64,000 bases of DNA, from NCBI RefSeq assembly GCF_964355755.1, contig NC_092673.1, forward strand, positions 20,033,001-20,097,000, given 5' to 3'. The stretch comes from Antedon mediterranea. Taxonomy: Eukaryota > Echinodermata > Crinoidea > Comatulida > Antedonidae. The position numbers and the translations under genes are program-made. Positions 1 to 11,275 of the stretch are shown piece by piece; the stretch's first letter is position 1; each line of letters opens with the position of its first letter. The notes under the pieces were generated by a model. That model saw nothing but the letters and a program-made list of their open reading frames with translations, did not search any database and had not been told where the DNA came from.

Positions 1-581
1 TTTTGATGAAAAAAGTTCAAAAATTTGTCAAAATTATGCCTTTTTTTAAACAGTCATAGATTCTAAACTACGTGGTGAACTTTTTTATAATTACATATTC
101 TGGTAATAGATGAGTTGCAGATATCAAATCATGCATCAATATGGCTAACCGGACATTGTGACGTCATCGTATGGCCACTCGAATATAAAATATAGGATTT
201 TTGTCTCTTTCCTTGTAGCTTGTCACATTTAATATAGCGCATCTCCACTTATTTGTATTCCATTTCCCCCCATTTTTTTATGTTGTCTAGGTCTATCAAT
301 TATCTTTCGCACGATTCACCATTTCAAAATTGTGATGACGTCATCATGTTCAAAAGCGTCAATAACTTTGGTCACTTATTTTCACCTATTCTGCACTGTA
401 TGTAGTACGTATACAGTATATAGTGTATACCGTATATACTCAGACGTGACGAAAAATAGAGAGCACACTGAAATTGTTTTCAATGACTTAATCGTTTTTC
501 TGCGCGCAATATGTATGACGTGCACGTGGCCTTTGCGCTGCGGATAACCTAACTCGTCCGTAGTGACGAGTTCAAATCTAG
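1..581 (+). mobile_element. Array unit A (3' part only, cut by window start)
   Basis: The 3' part of a unit, closest in its body to the units ending at 18131 and 24851. It ends GCGGATAACC, hairpin arms AACTCGTC/GACGAGTT with loop CGTAGT, then a tail ending CTAG at 578-581. Its 5' part lies outside the window. Confidence 0.6.
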
Positions 582-2090
582 TACTTCTTTCTTTCTGTCA
601 TTTTTGTGCGTCGCGTTTCTCTAAAACGTGTAGACAGAACATATCGTAACTTTGTCAACATATCGACATTTACGTGAACTTGTGCACCTCCTATTTTTGA
701 ATGACGTCAGAGTTGCGCAACGTGACTTACGTGCGATTTTGTGAATTTCAATGATTGATCATAGACTAAAAACCAAACATAATTTTGTTTTGAAACTTTG
801 TGAAAATTCAAGTCATATCAAGCGCAAACTTTCTATGGATTAAAAATAGCATGTTTCACAAAAAGTTACGCGCGCACGCGCGTTTAAAATTTTAACGTAG
901 GAAATATAAACTTCTAATCAACTTTCTATGCGTTTCATGTCATTTTGAGCATGTCAAAAATTCCCACGCGCGCAAACATTTTTACGCACGCGATGCACAC
1001 GTAGCGTTAAAAACATATTTTTTTCGCGTGATTTATGTTTTTTCAGCCTTTTCTAGTAATGTTACCAAATTTTAAACAATTTCGACTTAAAATTACGTCA
1101 TACGAGCACGTCGAATTAGATAATTTGCACGCGTATTTGGTGAAAAAGTTCAAAAATTCGTCAAAATTATGCCTATTTTTAAACAGTCATAGATTCTAAA
1201 CTACATGGAGAACTTTTTTTTAATTACATATTCTGGAAGTTGATGAGTTGTAGATATCGGATCATGCATTAATATGGCTAACCGGACATTGTGACGTCAT
1301 CGTATGGCCACGCGAATATAAAATATAGGATTTTTGTCTCTTTCGTCATAGCTCATCACATTTAATAGAGCGCATCTCCACTTATTCGTTGTCCATTTTC
1401 ATTCCGATTTTAATTTATTCTAGATCTATCAACTATCTTTTGCATGAATTAAAAATTTTTAAATTTTTTTAACGTCATCATGCCTAAAAATTTAAATTAC
1501 ATTGGTCATTAATTTCATCTTTACAGTAAATTTTAATCTGTTATAGCTCGTAAGAATAAAATGTGATAATCACGATTAAAACGTTTTTAGGAAGCTATTG
1601 TATAGTAGATACAAAATCATGTAAAATTTTGCCAATCGAATGTTGTGACGTTATCATATGGCCAGTTAAATACAAAAAGTCGTATTTTCATCTTTTGCGT
1701 TATATTTCATTACATTTAAAAGAGCGCGCATCAATATTTCACGTATTCCAATTTCTTCTACACGTTAATATGTTGTTGCTGAGATAATTTCATTCTGAAA
1801 GTTCTACTTTTGCATTTCATTTTGAAACCGTCAAGATGTTAAAAATTACAATAAAATACGGGTCCCGTAATTTCACCTATTTTACACTGTGATATGTTTA
1901 CAGATTGTACTGTGTATACTATGTATATGACACAAAATAACAGAATTCAGAAATAACAACATATCATATTCTTCAGTTCAGGTCATAATGCCTTAATATT
2001 TTTCTGTGTGCAATATTCTAACGTATGACGTGCACGTGGCGTTTGTCGAGCGGATAACTAACTCGTCAAAGTGACTAGTTTCATGTCTAG
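582..2090 (+). mobile_element. Array unit B (about 1.51 kb)
   Basis: The start lacks the GTTATCCGC hairpin and begins directly in a pyrimidine run (CTTCTTTCTTTCTG). It is nearly collinear with the unit at 14237-15746. The 3' hairpin has a substitution in one arm (GTGACTAGTT), and CTAG closes the unit at 2087-2090. Two diverged subrepeats about 354 bp apart carry TGACGTCAT near 1292 and TGACGTTAT near 1646. Confidence 0.6.
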
Positions 2091-2182
2091 TTAGTTATCC
2101 GCTTAGTAGCGGATAACTCCTTGTAATCGTCCTGTTACTTTTTGGTTATCCGCCTCAAGCGGATAAGCCTTTGGAATTGTAA
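2091..2182 (+). repeat. Two stacked 5'-terminal hairpin modules
   Basis: The first module has a perfect hairpin with GTTATCCGCT (2094-2103), loop TAGT and AGCGGATAAC (2108-2117). A second, diverged hairpin (GTTATCCGC then GCGGATAAG) follows from about 2145 and ends next to the LINE. No unit body follows either one before the LINE, so these are 5' ends separated from their bodies. Confidence 0.6.
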
Positions 2183-5100
2183 TTATGTGTACTTAATGCT
2201 CGATCCACGCAACGCAAAGCCTCAAGAAAAGGAGTGGAGCAAGTATCTGGAAATGGTGAGACGAGTACTAAATCCACAGAAAAGCATAGGTCTATAGAAA
2301 AAGCACATCTTAATTTTGGCGTTCTAAATGCACGTTCTCTGCGTAACAAGTGTGATGAATTTGTGGACTTAGTTGTTAGCTATAATCTAGATGTAGTGGC
2401 GGTGTCTGAAACCTGGTTAAGACCAGATGATGATCTTGTGATTGGAGATTTAACTCCACTAGGATATCGCTTTGTGCATGTCCCTAGGGTGGACAAAACT
2501 GGGGGTGGTGTTGGAATTCTGTCTAAGTCAAGCTTAGTTGTTAACTTGAAAACGGATGTACATACATATGCATCATTTGAGGCTATACATGTGCATATTA
2601 CGTCTAACTCGAAATCTCTTCGTTTAGTTAACATATATCGACCACCAACCTTGTCTGTTACAGAGTTCCTAAATGATTTTGAAAAAATGCTGTTTGACTT
2701 TATTCTCTTTTCGTCTGAAATTGTTTTCTGCGGAGACTTTAATATCCATATGGATAATAAAAAAAAAAATGTGGCAGCGGATAGATTTAAAACACTGCTT
2801 AGATCGTTTGGTCTCCAGCAGCATATAAATGAACCCACACACTGTAGTGGGCACTGCCTCGACCTTATCATCACTAGAGATGATCTACTTCTCTCGGATG
2901 TAAAGATACACCCTGGCCTGTCAGATCATTTTGCCATATTTTGCAAGTTTGATCTTAAATGGCCCACAACACACAAAACTGTAAGAAAAAGTCGCAACCT
3001 AAAACAAATTGATATTGATAAATTCACAAATGACATTAAAGCCTGTGTGTCTAATAAAACTGATGTAAGTGTAATTCTTGAAGACAGTGTAGAAAGCTAT
3101 TCTGATCTCAGAGCTGTACTTGATTTACATGCGCCAGTTCAGAACAAAACAATTAGGCAAAAGGAAGCTAAACCGTGGTATACCGATGAAATTCGATCTG
3201 AAAGGAAAGTACGTCGTCAACTTGAACGTAAATGGATGAAATCAAAGCTTCCTAAGGATAGACAGGAATACTGTGTTCAAAGATGCGTTGTAAATGGACT
3301 GATTGAAAAGGCCAAGACGCGGTATTACTCTAGTCTGGTTAGTGACTGCACAGGTGATCAAAAGAAACTTTTCAATATAGTAAATAAACTTTTACATCAC
3401 TCCAAGTCATCGGTCCTTCCTTCGTCTGTCTCCGATGAAGCTCTTGCTGAAAGATTTTCTGTGTTTTTTGTAAATAAAATTAAATCAATTCGTGATTCAC
3501 TAGAAAATGAAAATACTGGCGAAGTTATAACTGCTTCTGATAAATGTAATATATCTTATGGTTTAACTAGGTCTATACGGTTTTCTCAGTTCGAACCTGC
3601 AAGTGATGAGGAAATTTTAAAAATTGTCAAAAATTCTCCCTCTAAATCATGTGCACTTGACCCGGTACCAACTTCACTGATTAAGAAATGTACTTCTGCA
3701 TTTATTCCATTAATCACACATATTGTTAATAAGTCTCTTGAAAGTGGTTCTTTCCCAGAGTCTCTAAAAGTCACCCATGTTCGACCCACATTGAAAAAAA
3801 CAGGTCTAGATCCCGAGATTCTGAAAAACTACAGACCTATCTCGAATCTTAGTTTTTTAGGAAAAATAATTGAGAAGGTTGTTTCTAAACGGATTTTGTC
3901 GCATGTACAAAAACATGGCCTACTTGATCCGTATCAATCTGCCTACAAAGCGCATCACAGTACTGAAACGGCATTACTTCGTGTAAATAATGACATCCTA
4001 CGTGGGATGGATGATGGAAAGCTAACTGCTCTAGTATTATTAGATTTAAGTGCAGCATTTGATACGGTTGATCATTCTGTGTTGCTAAATAGACTCAGTA
4101 CTTATATTGGTATTGAAGGAAATGCACTTGATTGGTGTCGGTCATATTTGGAAAAACGACCTCAACACGTATGTATTGGTGATGCTATTTCAAAAGCTTC
4201 TTTTCTAAACTTTTCGGTACCACAAGGATCTGTTCTTGGGCCGCAATGGTTTACTATTTATTTACATCCGATACGGGATATCATAAGTAAATATGATCTG
4301 TGCTATCATGTTTATGCTGATGATACTCAGATTTATATTTCTTTTAAACCTACTATGAAACACAGTGACATTTCTTTGGAATTGCTCCAACATTGTATCT
4401 ATGAATTGCGTGTCTGGTTGAAAAACAACTTTCTTAAATTAAATGATGAAAAAACAGAATTTGTTCTCTTTGGATCAAAACAGCAGTTGGAAAAACTGCC
4501 ACCAAGCTTTATTCACATTGGTGAAACCCAAATTGACCCGGCTAGGCAGGTTAGAAATCTTGGGGTTGAAATGGATGTGGGTATGACTATGATTTCTCAT
4601 ATCTCAAAAACTATTTCTGCGTCGTCTTTTCACTTGCGAAACATTCGAAAGATTCGTAAGTTTATAAATGAGACAGCAGCTAAACAACTTGTTCATGCTT
4701 TTGTCACTTCACGACTAGATATGGGAAACTCTTTGCTATACGGGCTACCACAAAAACAACTCCACAGGCTCCAACTGATTCAAAATACAGCGGCACGAGT
4801 TGTTAAAAAATTACCAAGATATGGACACATATCAAATACTTTGGAAATATTGCATTGGCTCCCTGTTAGGTACCGCATTGTTTTTAAAATATTACTCTTT
4901 GTTTTTAAGTCTATAAATGGCATGGCTCCTGAATATATTTCTGACATGCTTAGGCTGTATGTTCCCGGACGTAATCTGCGCTCTAGTGACTCGCTGCTTC
5001 TACATCAGCCTAAGTCTCACCACTCATGGGGTGACAGAGCATTCTCCGTTACTGCTCCTCGTCTGTGGAATGCTCTACCGAGCTCTATAAGATTTTGCAA

Positions 5101-5494
5101 AACTGTTGATACTTTTAAAAAATTATTAAAAACACATTTATTCATTAAGGCATATGGAAATCATGAGGTTTCTTAAAGTTGTTTAGACTTAGAATTGTTT
5201 TGTATACCTTTTCCTGGCCAGCATTCTCTTTGGGGTGCCTCTGTCTTGGTTGTTGTCTCTGAGCACCCGGTCGTCTGTGGCAAGGCAAATGTGTATCCTG
5301 CTCCTTTGTTTGGTCACCTAGGTAGGGGTCCGGGACCACGACAGAATGACAACGGATGGGGACCCTCCAAAGAAATTGCATTTTATTTGCCAGGAATTTG
5401 TATGATTTATTTCTTTTTTATTTTTAAATGCGCCTTGAGCACTCTGGAGTGGTATGTGCGCTATAAAAATCTTATTATTATTATTATTATTAGT
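2183..5494 (+). mobile_element. L2/CR1-group non-LTR retrotransposon, nearly full ORF2, 5'-truncated
   Basis: This LINE lies inside the rolling-circle-like array. It has one long endonuclease-RT frame, then about 300 bp of 3' UTR with a GCGCCTTGAGCAC stretch and a GCGCTATAAAAAT box, then a (TTA)n tail at about 5471-5492. That 3' end is typical of L2/CR1-type elements. No ORF1 is present and the 5' edge falls about 50 bp before the usable reading frame, so it is probably 5'-truncated. Its flanks, 2134-2181 and 5495-5543, are near-identical 48-49 bp direct copies of the second 5'-hairpin module. They are either a long, slightly diverged target duplication or two separate module copies. Confidence 0.8.
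2234..5176 (+). CDS. LINE ORF2: APE-type endonuclease and reverse transcriptase
   Basis: The frame is uninterrupted for about 980 codons. The N-terminal part is an apurinic-type endonuclease with LNARS (about residue 31), SETW (58-61), YRPP (135-138), GDFN (167-170), the DLI segment (about 210) and SDH (230-232). The reverse transcriptase follows with NYRPISNL, DLSAAFDTVDH (from about 604), PQGSVLGP (from about 663) and the catalytic YADD (694-697). The C-terminal part contains HWLPVRYR and APRLWNALP, as in the CR1/L2 group. The 2234 codon is GTG and there is no in-frame ATG between the upstream stop at 2180 and the endonuclease. The natural start was therefore lost or lay further 5'. All catalytic motifs look intact. 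Confidence 0.85.
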   Translation: MEQVSGNGETSTKSTEKHRSIEKAHLNFGVLNARSLRNKCDEFVDLVVSYNLDVVAVSETWLRPDDDLVIGDLTPLGYRFVHVPRVDKTGGGVGILSKSSLVVNLKTDVHTYASFEAIHVHITSNSKSLRLVNIYRPPTLSVTEFLNDFEKMLFDFILFSSEIVFCGDFNIHMDNKKKNVAADRFKTLLRSFGLQQHINEPTHCSGHCLDLIITRDDLLLSDVKIHPGLSDHFAIFCKFDLKWPTTHKTVRKSRNLKQIDIDKFTNDIKACVSNKTDVSVILEDSVESYSDLRAVLDLHAPVQNKTIRQKEAKPWYTDEIRSERKVRRQLERKWMKSKLPKDRQEYCVQRCVVNGLIEKAKTRYYSSLVSDCTGDQKKLFNIVNKLLHHSKSSVLPSSVSDEALAERFSVFFVNKIKSIRDSLENENTGEVITASDKCNISYGLTRSIRFSQFEPASDEEILKIVKNSPSKSCALDPVPTSLIKKCTSAFIPLITHIVNKSLESGSFPESLKVTHVRPTLKKTGLDPEILKNYRPISNLSFLGKIIEKVVSKRILSHVQKHGLLDPYQSAYKAHHSTETALLRVNNDILRGMDDGKLTALVLLDLSAAFDTVDHSVLLNRLSTYIGIEGNALDWCRSYLEKRPQHVCIGDAISKASFLNFSVPQGSVLGPQWFTIYLHPIRDIISKYDLCYHVYADDTQIYISFKPTMKHSDISLELLQHCIYELRVWLKNNFLKLNDEKTEFVLFGSKQQLEKLPPSFIHIGETQIDPARQVRNLGVEMDVGMTMISHISKTISASSFHLRNIRKIRKFINETAAKQLVHAFVTSRLDMGNSLLYGLPQKQLHRLQLIQNTAARVVKKLPRYGHISNTLEILHWLPVRYRIVFKILLFVFKSINGMAPEYISDMLRLYVPGRNLRSSDSLLLHQPKSHHSWGDRAFSVTAPRLWNALPSSIRFCKTVDTFKKLLKTHLFIKAYGNHEVS

Positions 5495-6784
5495 GTTACT
5501 TTTTGGTTATCCGCCTCAAGGCGGATAAGCTCTTAGAATTGTAGTGTTTCTTTTTTTTATTATTCTTCCATATTTCCGCCACTTTTTGTGTTCAACTTTT
5601 CTCTGCAACGTGTTAACATAACATGTTGTAACTTTGTAAACATTTCGACATTTAACTGAAGTTGTGCAGCGAAGCTTTTGGACGCTGTCAGATCCGCGTA
5701 GCGTAAGTTACGCGCGAATTTCTGAAAATCTTAAGTTGATCATAACTTCGAAACAAATATATATTTTTTAACGTAATTTCCAGCCACGTTTGCTTCACAT
5801 CAATTTCTAACTTTTTCATCGTTACCGACATTTGTAACATTGGAAAGTGCGCGCGTAAACGGCTTTTGAAATTTTAAAATGCTCCAAATCAATTTCTGAT
5901 TAAATTAGAGCACGATTCAGGTCATTTTAAGGGTTTGAAAAATTGCCACCAGGTGCGCACATTTGAGCATTTCTTTTGCACGAGTTGTGTTTTTCAATCT
6001 TCGGTTAACAATTTTACGTTATTTTAATCACTATTCAACTTGAAATGACGTTCTACGAGCACGTTAAACATGACTGGTTGCGCACGTAAAATGTTGAAAA
6101 AATTTGAAAATGTTGCAAAATATGTATACTTTTAAAAATGATACAGTTCATCAGAATGCAAGGTTACCCCCATTTTTTATTTTATTTTCTTGCAGTGTAC
6201 GAATCATAGGTCTGATTTATTATAGTGTCGAATGTTAAAAGGTGTTTGGTGGCTACATTATTTGCATATTAAATATAATTTTTGAAATTTTTATCATCAA
6301 ACAAACATAAACATTTTCAAAGAGCAAAATAATAAACATAACGTTTATCTTTTTTCTTCACATGGTAATATATAAAACTTAAAAGTATGCACTTTCATAA
6401 TATGTCACTGTTTAAAATTTGTGAAGATTTCTTCATAGCAAAAATTATGATTTAGTTTGATAAGTAATAATCTATTTGCATCGAGTGGTTCACGACATAC
6501 CGAATGGACGAGTAAACTTTCGTCGGATTTTCTTCAGCAGGTGCTCATATGGCTCGATGTGTAGTGCCACCGACTTTGGTATCAGAGGTACCGGGATCGA
6601 GTCCCGTCACGGGAAAACAATTTAATAAAAGGATTTATTTGGTTGTTACACTGAAAAGGCAGTTTTAATTTCGAATTGGCTACTTTTTGGAAAAGCCATA
6701 ACTGAAAAGTACTTGAATGCGCAAGATACGTTTTGTGGCGGGCGGATAACCAAACTCGTCCTCAAGTGACGAGTTCAGATCTAG
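5495..6784 (+). mobile_element. Array unit C (tRNA-like subfamily)
   Basis: Starts with a hairpin (GTTATCCGCC/GGCGGATAAG) and ends with GGCGGATAACC, arms AACTCGTC/GACGAGTT and CTAG at 6781-6784. The body differs from the common 1.5 kb type and is shared with the units ending at 8035 and 28769. It contains a tRNA-like segment near 6541-6615. Confidence 0.6.
6541..6615 (+). promoter_or_regulatory. tRNA-like internal pol III promoter relic in unit C
   Basis: An A-box-like TGGCTCGATGTG at about 6550 and a B-box-like GGATCGAGTCC at 6594-6604 are spaced as in tRNA genes. A CGGG/CCCG T-arm stem flanks the B box. No full cloverleaf can be folded, so this is a tRNA-derived promoter rather than a tRNA gene. 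Confidence 0.45.
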
Positions 6785-8035
6785 TTTTTTATTATTCTTC
6801 TCTATTTCCGCCGATTTTTGTGTTCAGCTTTTCTCTGCAACCTGGTATCATAACATTTTGTAACTTGGTAAACATTTAGACATTTAGCTGAAGATGTGCA
6901 GCCAAGCTTTTGGACGCTGTCAGAGCCGCGTAGCGTAAGTTACGCGCGATTTTCAGAAAATCCTAAGTTGATCATAACTTCAAAACAGATGAATATTTTT
7001 TAACGTCATTTTCAGCCACGTTTGCTTCACATCAATTGCTAACTTTTTTATCGCTACCGACATTTGTAACATTGAAAAGTGCGCGAGTAAACGGCGTTTG
7101 AAATTTTAAAATGCTCCAAATCAATTTCTGATTAAATTAGAGCACGATTCAGTTCATTTTAAGCGTTTGAAAAATTGCCACCAGGTGCGCACATTTTTAC
7201 GCGCGCACGGTGCAGGAAACACGTATGAGCATTTCTTTTGCACGATTTGTGTTTTTCAATCTTCGGTTAACAATTTCACGTTATTTTATTCACTTTTCAA
7301 CTTCAAATGGCGTTCTACGAGCACGTTAAACATGACTGGTTGAGCACGTAAAATGTTAAAAAATTGTCAAAATGTTGAAAAATATGTATACTTTTAAAAA
7401 TGATACAGTTCATCAGAATGCAAGGTTACCCCTATTTTTTATTTTATTTTCTTGCAGTGTATGAATCATAGGTCTGATTTATTATAGTGTTGAATGTTAA
7501 AACGTGTTTGATGGCTACATTATTTGCATATTAAATATATATCATCAAACAAACATAAACTTATTCAAAGAGCAAAACAATAAACATAACATTTATCTTT
7601 TTTCTTTACATGTTAATATATAAAACTTGAAAGTATGTACTTTCATAAAATATCAGCGTTTAAAATTTTTGAAGATTTCATCATAGTAAAATTTATGATT
7701 TAAGTTTGATATGTAATAATCAACTTGCATCGAGGGGGTTCACGACATACCGAATGAACGAGGACTCTTTCTTCGGATTTTCGTCAGCAGGTGGTCATAT
7801 GGCTCGATGTGTAATGCAACCGACTTTGGTATCAGAGGTACCGGGTTCGAATCCCATCACGGGAAAACAATTAAATAAAAGGATTTGTTTGGTTATTACA
7901 CTGAAAAGGCAGTTTTAATTTCGAATAGGCTACTTTTTGGAAAAGTCACAACTGAAAAGTACTTGAATACGCAAGATACGTTTTGTTGCGGGCGGATAAC
8001 CAAACTCGTCCTCAAGTGACGAGTTTAAGATCTAG
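6785..8035 (+). mobile_element. Array unit D (tRNA-like subfamily)
   Basis: Collinear with unit C without a 5' hairpin. It ends GCGGATAACC, arms AACTCGTC/GACGAGTT with a seven-base loop, and CTAG at 8032-8035. About 1.25 kb long. Confidence 0.6.
7785..7866 (+). promoter_or_regulatory. tRNA-like A and B boxes in unit D
   Basis: A-box-like TGGCTCGATGTG at 7800-7811 and a perfect B-box GGTTCGAATCC at 7854-7864. This is the best preserved of the three copies and the most likely to bind TFIIIC. The surrounding sequence does not fold as a complete tRNA. Confidence 0.5.
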
Positions 8036-8260
8036 TTTTTTAGTTATCCGCTTAGTAGCGGATAACTCCTTGTAATCGTCCTGGATCTTTTTTTTTTTTT
8101 TCTTTATTAGTTATCCGCTTAGTAGCGGATAACTCCTTGTAACTGTATGAAATCATCTTTTTTTTTTTTTTTTTCTGTATTATTAGTTATCCGCTTAGTA
8201 GCGGATAACTCCTTGTAATCGTCCTGGATCTTTTTTTTTTTTTTCTTTATATTATTCTTC
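8036..8260 (+). repeat. Three stacked 5'-terminal hairpin modules
   Basis: Three modules begin near 8040, 8107 and 8183. Each has GTTATCCGCT-TAGT-AGCGGATAAC, then CTCCTTGTAA, a short spacer and a long T run, spaced 67-76 bp apart. Only one unit body follows. The module has multiplied without the element body or has been inserted repeatedly at the same T-rich spot. Confidence 0.65.
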
Positions 8261-9663
8261 TTTCTTTCTCCTCCATTTTTGTGTCTCGCGTATCTCAAAA
8301 ACTTGTACACATAACATTTCATAACTTTGTCATCATATGGACATTTACGTGAAGTTGTGCACCTCCTATTTTTTAATGACGTCAGAGTTGCGCAACGTGA
8401 CTTACGCGCGATTTTATGAATTTCATTGATTGATCATAGGATAAAAAATAAAAGTCATTTTGTATTGACACTTGGTGAATATTTAAGTCATATCAAGGGC
8501 AAACTTTCTATGGATTAAAAATGGCATGTTTTACAAGAAGTTACGTGCACACGCGCATTTCTCCTCCATTTTTGTGTCTCGCGTATCTCAAAAACGTGTA
8601 AATATAACATTTCATAACTTTGTCAACATATGGGCATTCACGTGAAGTTGTGCACCTCCTATTGTGAATGACCTCAGAAATGCGCAACGTGACTTACGCG
8701 CGATTTTATGAATTTCGCGTATTTAACATAGATTGAAAACCATATAACAATTTAAATTGAAACTTAGCAAAAGTTTTAATTTATATCTTGCGCTAACTTT
8801 TTGTGCACTAAAAATGGCATGTTTTACACGAAGTTACGCGCGCACGCGCATTTAAAATTTAAAATGCGCAAAATTAATTTCTAATCAACTTTCTACGCTG
8901 ATCATGACATTTTGAGCATGTCAAAAATTCCCACGCGCGCGAACAATCTTACGCGCGTGGTCCGCATGTAGCGCTAAAAACATCTTTTTTGCGTGAATTA
9001 TGTTTTTTCAGCCTTTTATAGTAATTTTATCAACTTTTAAAACAATTTAGACTTAAAATTACGTCATACGAGCACGTCGAATTGTACAATTTGTGCGTGT
9101 TTTTAATGAAAAAATTAAAAAATTCGTCAAAATTATGCCTTTTTTTAAACAATCATAGATTCTAAACTACGAGGTAAACTTTTTTTTACTTACATATTCT
9201 GGAAGGTGATGAGTTGTAGATATCGGATCATTAATCAATATGGTTAACCGGACATTGTGACGTCATCGTATGGCCACACGAATGTAAAATATATGATTTT
9301 TGTCTCTTTCGTTATTGCTCCTCACATTAAATGGAGCGCATCACCAATATCTGTATTCCTTTTTCTCCGAGATTTTAATATTGTCTAGGTCAATCAACTA
9401 TCTTAAGCATGTGTTAAAAATATTTAATTTTTATGACATCATCATGCCTAAAAATTTAAATTAGGTGTATACAGATTATACTGTGTACTTTAAAATGTAT
9501 ATACTATGACACAAAATAGACAGAATTTAGTACTAACAACATATCATATTCTTCAGTTCAGGTCATAATGCCATAATCTTTTTCTGTGTGCAACATTCCA
9601 ACGTATGACGTGCACGTGGCGTTTGTCGAGCGGATAACTAACTCGTCAAAGTGACGAGTTTCA
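8261..9663 (+). mobile_element. Array unit E with internal head duplication
   Basis: A common-type unit whose head (CTCCTCCATTTTTGTGTC) occurs twice, near 8269 and 8560, an internal duplication of about 290 bp shared with the unit at 12815-14236. The 3' hairpin is intact (AACTCGTCA/TGACGAGTT, ending 9660), but the GTCTAG end is missing and the next unit's hairpin module begins within TCAT. Confidence 0.6.
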
Positions 9664-11275
9664 TTAGTTATCCGCTTAGTAGCGGATAACTCCTTGTAAC
9701 TGTATGAAATCATCTTTTTTTTTTTTTTTTTTTTCTGTATTATTCTTTCTTTCTGTCAATTTTGTGTCTCGCGTATCTCAAAAACTTGTAAACAAAACAT
9801 TTTATAAGTTTGTCAACATGTGGGCATTCACGTGAAATTGTGCACCTCCTATTGTGAATGACGTCAGAATTGCGCAACGTGATTTACGCGCGTTTTAACG
9901 AATTTCGCGTATATAACATAGATCGAAAACCATATAGCAATTTAAATTGAAACTTAACAAAAGTTTAAATTATATCTTGCGCTAACTGACTGTGGAAAAA
10001 AAATGGCATGTTTCACAAGAAGTTACGCGCGCACGGGCGTATAAAATTTCAAAATGCGAAAAATCAATTTCTAATCAACTTTCTACGCGTTTCATGTCAT
10101 TTTGAGCATGTCAAAAATTCCCACGCGCGCGCATATTTTTACTCGCACGGTGCGCACGTAGCGTTGAAAATAAATTTTTTTCGCGTGATTCATGTTTTTC
10201 CAGCCTTTTCTGGTAATTTTACCAACTTTTGAACAATTTTGACCTAAAATTACGTCATACGGGCACATCCAATTGGATAATTTACGTGCGTTTTTGATGA
10301 AAAAGTTCAAAAATTTGTCAAAATTCGTCAAAATTATGCCTTTTTTTAAACATTCATAGATTCTAAACTACGAGGTGAACTTTTTTAAAATTATATATTC
10401 TGGAAGTTGATGAGTTGTAGATATGGAATCATGCATTAATATGGCTAATCGGACATTATAACGTCATCGTATGGCCACGCGAATATAAAATATAGGATTT
10501 TTATATCTTTCGTCATAGCGCATCACATTTAGTAGAGCGCATCTCCACTTATCCGTTTTTTATTTTCACCCCGATTTTGATATTGTCTAGGTGAATGAAC
10601 TATCTTTCGCATGAGTTAAAAATATTTTAATTTTTATGACGTCATCATGTCGAAAATTGTAAATAACGTGGGTAACTTATTTTCATCTTTACAGTAAATT
10701 TCAATCTGTTATAGCTCATCAGAATAAAAAGTGATAATCATGATTAAAACGTTTTCTGGAAGCTATGGGATTTTAGATACGAATTCATGTAAACATTTTG
10801 CCAATCGGATGTTGTGACGTCATCATATGGCCAGTTGAATAAAAAAAGTTGTATTTTCATATTTTGCGTAATAGTTCATCACATTTAAAAGGGTGCGCAT
10901 CTATATTTTACGTATTCAAATTTCTTCTACACGATAATATGTTGTTCCTAAGATAATTTCCTTCTGAAATTGCTATCTTAAGTGTTTCATTTTGATACCG
11001 TCGCCATGTTAAAAATTGGAATAAATGGCGGGTCCCGTAATTTCACCTATTCTACACTGTATGTAATATGTATACAGATTATACTGTAGTGTTTGCATGT
11101 ATACTATATGACACAAAATTGACAGAATTCAGCACTAACAGCATATCATATTCTTCAGTTCTTGTCATAATGCCATAATCTTTATCTGTGTGCAATATTC
11201 CAACGTATGACGTGCACGTGGCGTTTGTCGTGGTGCGGATAACTAACTCGTCAAAGTGACGAGTTTCATGTCTAG
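9664..11275 (+). mobile_element. Array unit F
   Basis: Begins with a full hairpin module (GTTATCCGCT/AGCGGATAAC) and a T run, so it shows both proposed ends. It closes with the AACTCGTCA/TGACGAGTT hairpin and CTAG at 11272-11275, followed by a second TGTCTAG. From about 9743 it is nearly identical to the next unit at a 1540-bp offset. Confidence 0.65.

Noticed and set aside
2380-2874. Minus-strand 164-codon frame opposite the LINE endonuclease
   Set aside because: Shadow of the plus-strand endonuclease coding sequence; no domain.
6541-6615. Functional tRNA gene in units C, D and S
   Set aside because: A and B boxes are present, but no acceptor stem and no consistent anticodon arm can be formed.
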